Of a DNA stretch of 64,000 nt, positions 8,706 to 18,508 are shown piece by piece. Source of the stretch: Mucilaginibacter oryzae (GTDB lineage Bacteria; Bacteroidota; Bacteroidia; Sphingobacteriales; Sphingobacteriaceae); assembly GCF_003148845.1 (NCBI RefSeq), contig NZ_QGHA01000002.1, forward strand, positions 852,974 to 916,973, read 5' to 3'. Each line of letters opens with the position of its first letter. Within the stretch, counting starts at the first letter, position 1. Position numbers and translations under genes: made by a program. The notes beneath the pieces are model-generated. The model ran no database searches. It was not told the origin of the DNA and was given only the letters and a program-made list of their open reading frames with translations.

Positions 8706-9296
8706 TTATGACAAACCTTTATGTATCATCTGCGCCAGCCAGGCAACCTGGCTATCGGTTTGCGGAAACTTCCCAAAAACAATAACTTCCTGCTCAAAGC
8801 TTTTAAAAGCAGAATTCAATGTTACCGACAAAAAGTCAATCTCTTCGGTGGTGAATTGGCTGATGTCTTTGTTTTCAACACCCCATTCTATGATCTGCCG
8901 CACTAATGCAACCTCCCTTTCGGCAAATGCCCGCATTTTCAGTATAAAGCCTGCAAGATCTAAACGCAGGTCGTCGATCGCCAACTTATACTTCGCGGCA
9001 AAGTGACGGAGATTTTTTAGCTTGGTGATATTAAAAGATTCGATATTGGCCGAAAAGGAGCGCCTTTTACTTATCGTAGCTTCGCTCTCTGCCAGGCAAT
9101 TTAAAAAAAGCTTCTCGCACAACGCGTCCAAAACCTCTTCCTTGTTCTTAAAATAATGGTATATGGTGCTCCTTCCCTTTTTACACTCATCAGAAATATC
9201 CTGCATGGAAACCCGGATATAACCGTAACGCTCAAAAACCACTTCCGCGGCTAAAATTATTTCTTCCCGCACCTGATCGTTTTCTGTTCTTTTCAT
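8706..9296 (-). CDS. TetR/AcrR family transcriptional regulator
   Basis: The 196-residue protein has a TetR helix-turn-helix at residues 10-55: IILAAEVVFERYGYIRVSM, then DISDECKKGRSTIYHYFKNK, with the usual YxYFxxKEE end. The C-terminal ligand domain is divergent. I chose ATG 9294-9296 (MKRTENDQ); an in-frame TTG three codons upstream is less likely, and the operator-like repeat overlaps this start region. The gene diverges from the RND efflux operon starting at 9555, the usual arrangement for a local repressor of a pump. Identical 14-base repeats at 9295-9308 and 9517-9530 fit autoregulation plus control of the pump. The inducer is unknown. Confidence 0.85.
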   Translation of the reverse strand: MKRTENDQVREEIILAAEVVFERYGYIRVSMQDISDECKKGRSTIYHYFKNKEEVLDALCEKLFLNCLAESEATISKRRSFSANIESFNITKLKNLRHFAAKYKLAIDDLRLDLAGFILKMRAFAEREVALVRQIIEWGVENKDISQFTTEEIDFLSVTLNSAFKSFEQEVIVFGKFPQTDSQVAWLAQMIHKGLS

Positions 9297-9308
9297 AGTC
9301 GACAAAAA
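9295..9308. promoter_or_regulatory. Operator-like repeat copy 1 (ATAGTCGACAAAAA)
   Basis: This 14-base word is repeated exactly at 9517-9530, and its core TCGACAAA recurs inverted at 9421-9428. It overlaps the TetR start codon, so binding here would repress the regulator's own expression. Confidence 0.5.
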
Positions 9309-9416
9309 TACATTATTTGTTCATTATAGCCAGCATAATTGATGGCTTTAATTAGAAAACATTGTATTTATACATTTATGACAATAAAATTAAAAACAAT
9401 GCAGATACAAAAAATG

Positions 9417-9428
9417 TATATTTGTCGA
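9417..9428 (+). promoter_or_regulatory. -7 element overlapping inverted operator core
   Basis: TATATTTG (9417-9424) matches TAnnTTTG, and TTTGTCGA (9421-9428) is the inverse of the TCGACAAA core of the flanking repeats. A regulator bound here would cover the -7 box. No clear -33 box was seen. It is about 130 bases before the adaptor gene start. Confidence 0.45.
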
Positions 9429-9516
9429 AAATTAAAAATTTATCCGGCTTCATGAACCTGTTGGTTCAAACTGCGAATATGGAGGGTTGATGGAATCCGG
9501 TTCAATGCCATGCAAA

Positions 9517-9530
9517 ATAGTCGACAAAAA
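9517..9530. promoter_or_regulatory. Operator-like repeat copy 2
   Basis: Exact copy of the 14-base word at 9295-9308, lying 24 bases before the ATG of the RND adaptor gene, within the presumed 5' untranslated region. Confidence 0.5.
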
Positions 9531-9554
9531 AACACTAAACGTTCAATTGATTAA

Positions 9555-10616
9555 ATGAAAACAACAATTACAATGGCCGGAGCGGTATTGACCACCCTGT
9601 GGATAACCGGCTGCTCCAGCAACACCAAACTCAAAACGGGTTCCGATACCCTCACTGTAAAAGTTTTTAATTTGTCGGCCGACACCGCGACGACCAACAA
9701 TGGTATTGTTTATGACGGTACCCTTGAAGCGGAAAAAACCATCGACCTGAGCTTCCAGGTTTCCGGAACCATCGTATCGTTCCCGTTCAAAACAGGCGAC
9801 TATGTTAACAAAGGTCAGTTGGTGGCATCTATAGATGAAACCACCTACCGCAGCCAGTACAACGCGCAACTGGCACAGGCTAAACTGGCCAATGAAAATT
9901 ACACCCGTATTAACGAGGTTTTTAAAAAAGGCAGTGTTGCGGAAATCAAAATGCTGGAAGCCAAATCAAATTACGAACAGGCAACCGCGGCCGCCCACGC
10001 CACCTATCAAAATATTGTGCATACCCGCTTATATGCCCCTGTTAGCGGTTACATCGGCAATAAGATGGCCGAAGCAGGCGCGGTAGCCGGTCCCGGGCAG
10101 CCGGTATTACAGCTGCTGGATACCCGATCTGTAAAGGTACTGGTTGCCGTGCCCGAAAATGAGGTAAACCGTTACCAGGCAGGTACACCCGCAACCATAA
10201 AAATCGACGCGCTGGGCAATCAGCCGTTACAAGGCAAAGTGGCCGAGGTTGGTGTAACCGCTTTAAATGGCAGCGCCAATTACAATATTAAAATAGCTAT
10301 CCCTAATACCGGTTTGAAATTAAGGCCAGGTATGCTTTGTAAAGTTACTTTTGCCGCCGCTACTAAAAAAACAAATGCTCCCGCCGGTGCCAAAGAAATT
10401 ATCGTACCTGTTGAAGCCGTACAGGTAGATGAAAAAGGAAACAATTTCTTGTACATTATGAACGCCCAACATAAGGCAGTGCGAAAAGAGGTTACAACCG
10501 GGCAGCTTTACAACAACGGCATCGCCATCCAATCTGGCCTTTCGGGTAATGAGCAAGTGATCACATCCGGTTACCAGAAACTTGCCGATCAAACCCCTGT
10601 GATAGTTAGTAAATAA
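9555..10616 (+). CDS. RND efflux periplasmic adaptor lipoprotein (HlyD/AcrA family)
   Basis: The 353-residue protein has a signal peptide ending in lipobox ITGC (Cys20), so it is lipid-anchored in the periplasm. A split biotinyl-lipoyl domain follows (FQVSGTIVSFPFKTGDYVNKG near residues 75-95; YAPVSGYIGNKM near 160) around a short coiled-coil hairpin, then beta-barrel and membrane-proximal domains (GTPATIKIDALG, RPGMLCKV). This is the membrane-fusion subunit joining the inner-membrane pump to a TolC duct. It is first in a three-gene operon: permease 9 bases on, outer-membrane factor after that. The facing TetR gene is probably its repressor. Confidence 0.9.
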   Translation: MKTTITMAGAVLTTLWITGCSSNTKLKTGSDTLTVKVFNLSADTATTNNGIVYDGTLEAEKTIDLSFQVSGTIVSFPFKTGDYVNKGQLVASIDETTYRSQYNAQLAQAKLANENYTRINEVFKKGSVAEIKMLEAKSNYEQATAAAHATYQNIVHTRLYAPVSGYIGNKMAEAGAVAGPGQPVLQLLDTRSVKVLVAVPENEVNRYQAGTPATIKIDALGNQPLQGKVAEVGVTALNGSANYNIKIAIPNTGLKLRPGMLCKVTFAAATKKTNAPAGAKEIIVPVEAVQVDEKGNNFLYIMNAQHKAVRKEVTTGQLYNNGIAIQSGLSGNEQVITSGYQKLADQTPVIVSK

Positions 10617-10625
10617 GCGCCCATC

Positions 10626-13600
10626 ATGAAAAAGAACTCAAATTTAATTGAATGGGCCATGGAATACCATGTATTCCCGCTGGCGCTTTCCGCCATATTA
10701 GTACTGCTCGGTCTGGCCGGGCTGGTTAACATGCCGCGGAACGAATTCCCTGATTTCACCATCCGGCAGGGCCTCATTGTGGGCCAATACCCGGGCGCTT
10801 CGTCAAAACAGGTAGAAGAACAACTAACCAAAAAAGTAGAGGAATACCTTTTCAGCAACAACGAGGTTAACAAGAAAAAAACCTATTCCTTTTCGCGCGA
10901 TGGCGTAATGTACATCTTTGTGGAGGTAGCAGATAACCAGGACGCCATCCAGACCAAAGCTTTCTGGAACAAGATCAAAAACGGAATGCTCATCCTGCAA
11001 AGTCAGCTCCCTAAAGAGGTAAAAGGCTTTTACATCGACAGCGAATTCGGTAATACATCCGCGTTGCTGATGTCGGTAGAATCAAAAACGCGGCCCTACA
11101 AAGAATTACTTCGTAATGTGGAAGATATTGAGGCCGAATTAAGGCAGGTTCAGGATGTGGCCAAAATATCCCACACCGGAAACCTAAACGAGCAGATCAC
11201 CATTTATGTAGACAATAATAAGCTGCTGCAAAAAGGGGTATCGGTTGGTAATGTGATGCAGGTATTGCAAAACGAAGGCGCTATCAGTGCTGCCGGTAAA
11301 GAAGAAGGCAAAGTGGTAGACGAGCCTATCCACCTGAGTACCTACTATAAAACAGAGGCAGAACTTGCCGGGCAGATCATCAGGCAGGATGCGAACGGCA
11401 ATGTGGTACGCCTGCGCGATGTAGCTACCCTTAAACGGGAATATGACGATCCGGACAGCTACGTAACCTCTAACGGCACCAAATCTATTGTGATCTCTTT
11501 AGAGATGATCGCCGGTAAAAACATTGTACAGTTTGGTAAAGAACTGGAAGAACATATCGAAAAGGTAAAGCAGCATTTGCCGCCCGATATCCAGCTGGTA
11601 AAACTGGCCGACCAATCGGAAGTAGTAGATGATTCCATCAACCATTTTATGAAGGAGTTTGCCTTCGCGCTTATCGGCGTAGTTTGCGTAGCCCTTTTAT
11701 TACTTCCGTTCAGGGTTGCCGCCGTTGCCGCCGCAACTATTCCCATCACCATAGCAGCAACATTAGCCATCATGTACATGGCCGGTATTGAGTTGGACAC
11801 CGTTACCCTTGCAGCGCTGATTGTTGTACTGGGGATTGTGGTGGACGACCCGATTGTAGTAATTGATAACCATGTTGAAAAACTGGATCACGGGATGTCG
11901 GTTTGGGAAGCGGCCATCAGCAGCGCTAAGGAGTTATTCCCGTCTGTGTTCACCGCTACGCTGGCCATATCGGCAACCTTTGTACCTCTTGCATTTTTCA
12001 TGACGGGCACCGCCAAGGATTTTATCCGGGTGTTCCCGGTAACCATCATGATCGCTTTAACACTTTCCCTGATCATCTCTATGATGATTGTACCTTTTTT
12101 CAATACCCTGTTCATCAAAAAGGGCCTGCTGCACAATAAAGCAGCCGAAAAGCGGTCGTTTCTTGACAGGCTGCAGGATTTCTTTGACAACCATATCGGC
12201 AACTCCATGAAGCACTACAAACTAACCGTATTTTTCGCGGCGCTATCTGTAGTGGCAGGTATGGCCATTATGGGGATACTGCCGCAGCAACTTTTCCCGA
12301 AAGTTGAACGGAACCAGTTTGCCATGGAAATATACCTGCCATCCGGTTACAGGCTCGCGCAAACAGACAGCGTAGTGAAAGGCATGGAGAAGATATTAAA
12401 GCAGGACAAACGCATCCTAAATTATACCAGTTTTATCGGCAGCAGTTCACCGCGCTTCCATTCGGTTTACGCTCCAAACCTGCCGTCGAAGAACTATGCC
12501 CAGATCCTGGTAAAAACTGAATCAGAAGATGCTACCGCGAAGGTGATTGTAGACTATCAGCATAAATACAGCAACCTTTTTCCGGCCGCTTACGTGCGGA
12601 TGAAGCAGTTGAACATGATCAATGCCCTGGCCCCTATCGAGGTAAGGATCAGCGGTAATGATATCCCTGCCTTAAAACAGGTGGCTAACCAGGTGATAGC
12701 CATAGGCAAAACGCACAAACAGGTTACCTGGGTAAGGACAGACTACAATGAGATCCAACCTACGCTTAAATTGGATATTAAAACGGCAGATGCGTCGAGG
12801 CTCGGCATAAGTAAAACCGATATCGCCAACACCGTAGCAATGCATTCGGAAGGGATTACCGCAACCCAGGTTTGGGAAAACAACTACGCGATAGACGTAA
12901 AGATCAAATCGCCTAAAGCTTCCCGGAGCGACCTTTCGGCGCTGCGCGACCTGAACATCGTTTCGCAGCAAAACCATTCATTGGTTCCGCTGAGGCAGGT
13001 GGCAGACATTAACCAGGAATGGAACGATGGGCAGATTACCCGCAGAAACAGTGTGCGTACGCTTACCGTTAGGATGGATGTAACGCAAGACGCAGTTGCT
13101 AATGCCGTATTGCAGGACATGCAGCCCGCCATCGAAAAAATAAAACTTCCCGCAGGCGTTGAATTGCGTTATGGGGGTGAACTGGAATTACAAGGCGAAA
13201 ACCAGGGCCCGATGGGCACGGCGCTTGGCGTAAGCATCATTCTTATATTCCTGATCCTGTTGTGGCACTTTAAACACCTTAAACACGCCCTGCTCAGCAT
13301 TACCACAATGCCGTTAAGCTTATTGGGCGCAGCATCCGGCCTGCTGATTATGGGTTACCCATTTGGGTTTACGTCATTCCTTGGTTTGTTGGCCCTTTGC
13401 GGTATAGTTGTACGTAACGGCATCATCCTAATAGATTTTGCAGAAGAACTCAGGCTGCACGAAGGTAAATCGGTATTTGAAGCGGCAAAGCTATCCGCCG
13501 AACGCCGAATGCGCCCTATCTTTTTAACTTCCGCGGCGGCGGCAGTTGGTGTGATACCAATGGTGATCAGCCGGTCATCCCTCTGGGGGCCGCTGGGTAC

Positions 13601-13733
13601 CGTGATCTGCTTCGGTTTGCTGGTATCCATGCTGTTCACCCTGTTTGTACTGCCAACCTTATACTGGCTGTTCTTCCGCAAGGAAGACAACATTAACCCG
13701 GCGAAGGAAACACCGGAAACCGTAACCGAATAA
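10626..13733 (+). CDS. RND efflux permease (AcrB-type)
   Basis: The 1035-residue protein has the length and 12-helix pattern of AcrB/HAE permeases. It begins with a cytoplasmic stretch and helix (PLALSAILVLLGLAGLVN), and has EFPDFTIRQ and YPGASSKQVEEQ in the porter domain. Helix 4 has VVLGIVVDDPIVVIDN with the proton-relay Asp pair at 407/408. The tenth helix has GIVVRNGIILIDFAEE, where AcrB has a Lys; here it is Arg930. It exports small hydrophobic compounds by proton antiport, with the adaptor and TolC-like protein encoded on either side. The substrate cannot be predicted, and the Lys-to-Arg change may mark a subfamily. Confidence 0.9.
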   Translation: MKKNSNLIEWAMEYHVFPLALSAILVLLGLAGLVNMPRNEFPDFTIRQGLIVGQYPGASSKQVEEQLTKKVEEYLFSNNEVNKKKTYSFSRDGVMYIFVEVADNQDAIQTKAFWNKIKNGMLILQSQLPKEVKGFYIDSEFGNTSALLMSVESKTRPYKELLRNVEDIEAELRQVQDVAKISHTGNLNEQITIYVDNNKLLQKGVSVGNVMQVLQNEGAISAAGKEEGKVVDEPIHLSTYYKTEAELAGQIIRQDANGNVVRLRDVATLKREYDDPDSYVTSNGTKSIVISLEMIAGKNIVQFGKELEEHIEKVKQHLPPDIQLVKLADQSEVVDDSINHFMKEFAFALIGVVCVALLLLPFRVAAVAAATIPITIAATLAIMYMAGIELDTVTLAALIVVLGIVVDDPIVVIDNHVEKLDHGMSVWEAAISSAKELFPSVFTATLAISATFVPLAFFMTGTAKDFIRVFPVTIMIALTLSLIISMMIVPFFNTLFIKKGLLHNKAAEKRSFLDRLQDFFDNHIGNSMKHYKLTVFFAALSVVAGMAIMGILPQQLFPKVERNQFAMEIYLPSGYRLAQTDSVVKGMEKILKQDKRILNYTSFIGSSSPRFHSVYAPNLPSKNYAQILVKTESEDATAKVIVDYQHKYSNLFPAAYVRMKQLNMINALAPIEVRISGNDIPALKQVANQVIAIGKTHKQVTWVRTDYNEIQPTLKLDIKTADASRLGISKTDIANTVAMHSEGITATQVWENNYAIDVKIKSPKASRSDLSALRDLNIVSQQNHSLVPLRQVADINQEWNDGQITRRNSVRTLTVRMDVTQDAVANAVLQDMQPAIEKIKLPAGVELRYGGELELQGENQGPMGTALGVSIILIFLILLWHFKHLKHALLSITTMPLSLLGAASGLLIMGYPFGFTSFLGLLALCGIVVRNGIILIDFAEELRLHEGKSVFEAAKLSAERRMRPIFLTSAAAAVGVIPMVISRSSLWGPLGTVICFGLLVSMLFTLFVLPTLYWLFFRKEDNINPAKETPETVTE

Positions 13734-13743
13734 GTTTATCATC

Positions 13744-15036
13744 ATGAAATCAGTTATCATATATATTATTTTATTGGTAGGCCTGCAGGCTAACGCGCAG
13801 CAGCATACCATATCCCTGGAGCAAAGCAAGCAGGCCGCCATAGCCTATAGCTATGCCCTTAAAAATGGCCTGCTGCGGGTAAATTCGGCAAAGGCGGATG
13901 TTGCCGCGGCCAAATCAGATTACCTGCCTTCGGTTAACGGCACAGGCGTAGGCCTGTTTGGTTTTAAAGATTTTGTACCTGCAATACCCGGCGTATTAAC
14001 CAAAGGCATCAACAACGCTTACCTTGTAGGCGTTACCGGCACACAAACAATTTATGCCGGCGGCAAAGTTAAAACAGGCAACGAACTGGCAGCGCTGCAA
14101 CTACAGGTAAACGAGATCCGCAAAAAACAATCAGCAGATTCGGTATTGTTGCTCACCGAGCAGAAATACTGGAACCTGGTGAACATACAGGAACAGCAGA
14201 AAACGCTGGCGGTTAACGAAACCTTGTTAAACAGCGTATTGAAAATGCAGCAGGACATGCTGGCCTCCGGTTTAATAGCCCGTAATGACCTGCTCAAGGT
14301 TAAAGTACAGTTGAGCCAGTTGCTGGTATCTAAAAGTAAATTACAGAACGGCCGCCGGGTGGCCCTGCTGGATTTCTCGGTATATACCGGCATCCCTTTT
14401 GATTCGCTGATGGTGATGCAGGATACCCTGAATAAAAACAGCATCCCTGCCTTGCCGGCCTTGCAGCCAGATACCGCCTTAGACAGGAATACCAATTACC
14501 AATTGTTAACCAAACGTGTGTTAGGCGAAAAGCTGCAAACCCGTTTGGCCAACGGCGATAACCTGCCCAGCCTGGCTGTAGGCCTGAGCGCTTCGCAGGT
14601 AGGCACTATCCGCAACAGCGTAGGCGGCACCTTTTCTCCGGCGGGTTTTGTAACCCTGAGCATACCTATATCCGGCGGCTTATGGGGCCGTGGTAAGCAA
14701 AAGGTAAATCAGCGCAGGATCAGCGAAGAAATTGCACAAAATGATTACCGAGACGGGCAGAACCAACTGCGGGTAGGCATTATGCGCTATTGGTACGATA
14801 TGCAGGACCAACTAACGCAGATTCATTACGCCAAGGACAACCTGGAGCAGGCCACTGAAAATTTAAAAGTGAACAAGGACAATTACAAGGCCGGCCTGGC
14901 TACCATTTCGGAGGTACTTGATGCGCAAAGCGCTTATCAGCAAGCAGCAAGTACGGTTGCCACAGCCTTTGCGGATTTTTATGTACGGGTAGCCATCTAT
15001 AATTATATAACCGCTAAAACTGACGACCGGCCCTAA
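13744..15036 (+). CDS. TolC-family outer-membrane efflux protein
   Basis: The 430-residue protein begins with a signal peptide (IIYIILLVGLQANAQ) and contains both OEP halves: LEQSKQAAIAYSYALKNG near residue 25 and NLKVNKDNYKAGLATISEVLDAQSAYQQA near residue 385. The helical hairpins and beta-barrel strands (FVTLSIPISGGLWGRGK) are in the normal order. It is the outer-membrane duct of the RND pump whose permease gene ends 10 bases upstream. Full length contrasts with the half-size relative at 4296-5054. A strong hairpin after the stop closes the operon. Confidence 0.9.
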   Translation: MKSVIIYIILLVGLQANAQQHTISLEQSKQAAIAYSYALKNGLLRVNSAKADVAAAKSDYLPSVNGTGVGLFGFKDFVPAIPGVLTKGINNAYLVGVTGTQTIYAGGKVKTGNELAALQLQVNEIRKKQSADSVLLLTEQKYWNLVNIQEQQKTLAVNETLLNSVLKMQQDMLASGLIARNDLLKVKVQLSQLLVSKSKLQNGRRVALLDFSVYTGIPFDSLMVMQDTLNKNSIPALPALQPDTALDRNTNYQLLTKRVLGEKLQTRLANGDNLPSLAVGLSASQVGTIRNSVGGTFSPAGFVTLSIPISGGLWGRGKQKVNQRRISEEIAQNDYRDGQNQLRVGIMRYWYDMQDQLTQIHYAKDNLEQATENLKVNKDNYKAGLATISEVLDAQSAYQQAASTVATAFADFYVRVAIYNYITAKTDDRP

Positions 15037-15087
15037 CTAAAAGCTTTAAAAGTCGGCAATAAGCAGCCGGAACGGAAAGAGAGTACT

Positions 15088-15187
15088 AAAGAGCCGGGTA
15101 CCGGCTCTGCCATAAAGGCTCTTTAAATACAGATAGCCCGCGTGTACCGTTTAATCCTGTGAGGTTAAGAGGTACACGCGGGCTATC
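15088..15187 (+). terminator. Tandem hairpins ending the RND operon
   Basis: The main structure is a perfect 17-bp inverted repeat, arms 15132-15148 (GATAGCCCGCGTGTACC) and 15171-15187, with a 22-base loop and a following AACTTTTT. Just before it, AAAGAGCC at 15088-15095 can pair either with GGCTCT at 15103-15108 (as part of an 8-bp GAGCCGG stem) or with GGCTCTTT at 15117-15124. The latter pairing is an alternative fold of unknown meaning. Confidence 0.7.
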
Positions 15188-15304
15188 AACTTTTTGATGA
15201 ATTTAAAAGTTATTCACCGGAACATGCTTAGTGAAAGCAACTGTGCAAATCTTAAGTTTAAGCGTCCGCTACCCAACTTAGAATTTAAGACTTTGAACTT
15301 CAGG

Positions 15305-18300
15305 CTATTCCCTGCCCAGCAACCGAATCTGGTAACTAAATGACGTTGGTTTGGAATATACCCGGTATTGCTCCAATGGTCTTGGTCCGCAACCATTTGA
15401 ACCTACGCCGAGCGTTTTATGGCTGATACACAAAACAGTCCATTTGCTTTTTGGCATGTCAATTTTGTATTCAACATCGGTCATTTCTTCATCGCAATAA
15501 GGCTGCGCGCTTACCTGTAAAAGTTCATCAGTTTGCTTTACCGCAATGCCCGATCCTTTACCGGTAAACAGCTTAGCCCAGCGCACATCTTCATGGTTGC
15601 CGTTGTCCATCGGTTTTTCATAGGGAGTAACCTGTTGCGCTACGCTGCTGCTGTAGTGGCCAACGTCAAAGCCGCTCTTCCTGTCGGCATAGTTTTCCAT
15701 CGGTCCGCGACCAAAATATTCAAACCTGTCCAGATCCTTTTTCAGGAACAGGCGCACACCTAAGCGGGCAAATACAATTTTATCATTCCCATCAAAACTT
15801 ACGTTATTATCAACCCTGATATTACCGTTGCCGTTAATGGTGTAAACCACCTGGTGATGCACTGCGAAATCATGTTTACCGGTGCCGGTAAGGCTTGCTT
15901 TTATCTCCACTTCGCCGGTAGGCAGTTGAGTGGCTTTCACATCACCGGCTTTCCAGGCCAGCTCCTTCAAGCCGTATTTAACCCAGTAATCATCGTATGC
16001 CCACATATCATCAATACGGTGAGGCGCGCGCCAAAGATGCAGCATCGGGCCGCCGTTACCTTCTAAAAGGTTACCGCCATCTGTTTCCATTTTGCTAAAC
16101 GTACCTTTGGCTTTGTCAAATTCAAGCGCGAAGCCCTTGCCTTTTACCCTGATCTCATCTTTACCATCGGCTAAAGTCAATTGGTTGGTTACAGGTTGTT
16201 CTTTCGCTGCCGGGATGGCTATCGGCAATTCCAGTTGCTGCGCCGCAACTTCAAAGCCCTTGGCGGCCCACATATTGCCGGCAGCCTGATCACAAGATAT
16301 ACGCAGGAAGTATTCGGCACCAGGTTTCGGAGTAATATGGTATGGTACTTTTACATCCTGCTCTGCTCCCGGTTTAATCTCTTTTAAAGGTAAACTGCCG
16401 GATGAGATGATATTCCCGTTTTCGCTTACTTCCCATTTAGCGGTAAAACTGTTTAAGGTAATGAACTGGTACCGGTTTTTAATGGTCACCACACCATTTT
16501 TCAAATCTTTAGCGCGAATCCCGATCCACTGATAAGCATGCTTTAGCTCGGGATAATGGGGTTTTGGCGATCTGTCAGAAAACACAACGCCCTTGTGGAT
16601 GAAATAATGATCGTTAGGGAATTCGCCGAAACCGCCGCCATAAGCCGTTATCGGGTGTTCAGGGTCGCGGTTATTGTAAATGCCCTGGTCCTGCCATTCC
16701 CATATCGCACCACCCAGTAACTGCGGGTATTTATCAAACAACTCGTTGTAAATATCTACCGACCCCATGGAGTTGAACATAGCGTGCGCATACTCGCACA
16801 GGTAAAACGGCTTGGTTAAAGTGTTATCGTTGGCATGCTTTTCCAGGTTTTGCACATCGGTATACATCTCGCTGTCCATATCGGCAGGGTTGTTTTTACC
16901 GATGCCGAAACCCTGATAGTGCGTTGGCCGCGTAGTGTCGATATCTTTAATGGCTTTTAAAATGGCCCGGAAGTTTGATCCTCCGCTGCCGCATTCATTA
17001 CCCAGGCTCCAGATAATCACTGACGGATGGTTTTTGAAATTTTGTACGTTAGCAACGTTCCTGTCAATCAGCGCGGCTTTAATCCTTGGCTCTTCGTTAA
17101 ACTCATCCCAGGCGCCGTGGCTTTCCAAATTGGCTTCGGCTACCAGGTAAATCCCGTACTGATCGCATAGTTCGTACCAGCGGGGATCGTCGGAATAATG
17201 ACAGGTACGTACATGGTTGCAGTTGGCCTGTTTAATCATTACAAGGTCCCTGATCATCTGTTCTTCTGTAACTGCATGACCGTCGTTCGGCCAGTTTTCA
17301 TGCCGGTTTACGCCCTTAAGCTTAACCGGCACACCGTTAACCAAAAACAACCGGCCTTTAATTTCAATACTCCTGAAGCCGGTGCGTGACGATAATGTTT
17401 CAACCGCGTTATTGCCATCATTAATTTTAACTACGGTGGTATACAGCTTGGGCGTTTCGGCGGTCCATTTTTGCGGGTTGTTTACATGAAAACTGGTTTC
17501 CACAGTAACCTCTTCACCCGGTTTAAGCGCCGGAATAATTTTCTTTGCTATTGCTCCGGGAACCGGCATGGTGCCATTATATAGCGCAACATCAAGCACA
17601 CGGGCTTTAACCGCGGCGGTACTGTAATTTTTTATTTTGGCCGATACCAGTACCTCTGCGTTTTTATATTGTTTATCAAGATTGGTTTTAACAAAGTAAT
17701 CCCGGATATGCTCCTGCGGACTGCTCCACAGCGTTACATTCCTGAAAATGCCGCTCAGGCGCCACATATCCTGGTCTTCCAGGTAACTGCCCGACGTAAA
17801 GCGATAAACCTCGACAGCTAATGTATTTTTACCGGGCTTAATGTATTTGGTAAGGTCAAACTCGGCGGCATTGCGGCTGTTAACACTATAGCCTACCTTT
17901 TTACCATTTACCCAGATAAAAAAACCCGCATCAACGCCGTCAAAAGTGATAAAAATGCGCCTGCCGCTCCATTCGGCAGGCACTGTAAAATCGCGGCGGT
18001 AGCTGCCTACCGGGTTGCGCTCGGTGTAGGCGGTGAATTTTTGAGGCGGGGTACTCATTACCCTCGGAAAATCTTTTTGAAAAATATAGTTGTAGTTACT
18101 GTAATAAGGTGTGCCGTAACCTTCAATCTGCCAGTTAGAGGGCACTTTGATATCTTTCCATTTAGATACGTCAAAACCAGGCTTATAAAAATCAACAGGG
18201 CGTTTTTGCGGCCAGTCAACCCAGTTAAATTTCCACAAGCCGTTGAGACTGCGACAAAACGACGATGCATGACGGTTGGCAGCTAATGCTTCCTTTAAAG

Positions 18301-18508
18301 AGGCATAAGGCATCAGCGTAGCATGACTGGCTTCTTTATTGATACCGATATTTTCCGGGTCTTCAATTTCCTTAGGTACAAAAGCGGTATCTGTCGCCGA
18401 TAACCTGCTGCCCGCAGGCGCCTGGAAGCCGAAGCCTGCCTTACAGCAAAAAATAAAGCTAAGGCTAAACAAAACAAGGTTATTTTTCAGGAAAAACGTT
18501 TTAGTCAT
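15305..18508 (-). CDS. Secreted GH2 beta-galactosidase
   Basis: The 1067-residue protein has a signal-like N-terminus (NLVLFSLSFIFCCKAGF) and the full LacZ layout: jelly-roll (WRIFITFDGVDAGFFIWVNG region near 190), Ig-like domain, TIM barrel, DUF4981 and a C-terminal beta-sandwich. The acid/base Glu is in WSLGNECGSGG (about Glu505) and the nucleophile Glu in FYLCEYAHAM (about Glu572). It hydrolyses terminal beta-galactosides, probably in the periplasm. It faces the RND operon convergently and has no immediate operon partner; hairpin 18669-18706 separates it from the next gene. Real substrates may be other beta-linked sugars, since GH2 names are often loose. Confidence 0.88.
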   Translation of the reverse strand: MTKTFFLKNNLVLFSLSFIFCCKAGFGFQAPAGSRLSATDTAFVPKEIEDPENIGINKEASHATLMPYASLKEALAANRHASSFCRSLNGLWKFNWVDWPQKRPVDFYKPGFDVSKWKDIKVPSNWQIEGYGTPYYSNYNYIFQKDFPRVMSTPPQKFTAYTERNPVGSYRRDFTVPAEWSGRRIFITFDGVDAGFFIWVNGKKVGYSVNSRNAAEFDLTKYIKPGKNTLAVEVYRFTSGSYLEDQDMWRLSGIFRNVTLWSSPQEHIRDYFVKTNLDKQYKNAEVLVSAKIKNYSTAAVKARVLDVALYNGTMPVPGAIAKKIIPALKPGEEVTVETSFHVNNPQKWTAETPKLYTTVVKINDGNNAVETLSSRTGFRSIEIKGRLFLVNGVPVKLKGVNRHENWPNDGHAVTEEQMIRDLVMIKQANCNHVRTCHYSDDPRWYELCDQYGIYLVAEANLESHGAWDEFNEEPRIKAALIDRNVANVQNFKNHPSVIIWSLGNECGSGGSNFRAILKAIKDIDTTRPTHYQGFGIGKNNPADMDSEMYTDVQNLEKHANDNTLTKPFYLCEYAHAMFNSMGSVDIYNELFDKYPQLLGGAIWEWQDQGIYNNRDPEHPITAYGGGFGEFPNDHYFIHKGVVFSDRSPKPHYPELKHAYQWIGIRAKDLKNGVVTIKNRYQFITLNSFTAKWEVSENGNIISSGSLPLKEIKPGAEQDVKVPYHITPKPGAEYFLRISCDQAAGNMWAAKGFEVAAQQLELPIAIPAAKEQPVTNQLTLADGKDEIRVKGKGFALEFDKAKGTFSKMETDGGNLLEGNGGPMLHLWRAPHRIDDMWAYDDYWVKYGLKELAWKAGDVKATQLPTGEVEIKASLTGTGKHDFAVHHQVVYTINGNGNIRVDNNVSFDGNDKIVFARLGVRLFLKKDLDRFEYFGRGPMENYADRKSGFDVGHYSSSVAQQVTPYEKPMDNGNHEDVRWAKLFTGKGSGIAVKQTDELLQVSAQPYCDEEMTDVEYKIDMPKSKWTVLCISHKTLGVGSNGCGPRPLEQYRVYSKPTSFSYQIRLLGRE

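Noticed and set aside
9297..9305. TTG start for the TetR gene
   Set aside because: ATG three codons later fits the family better and the upstream bases belong to the operator-like repeat.
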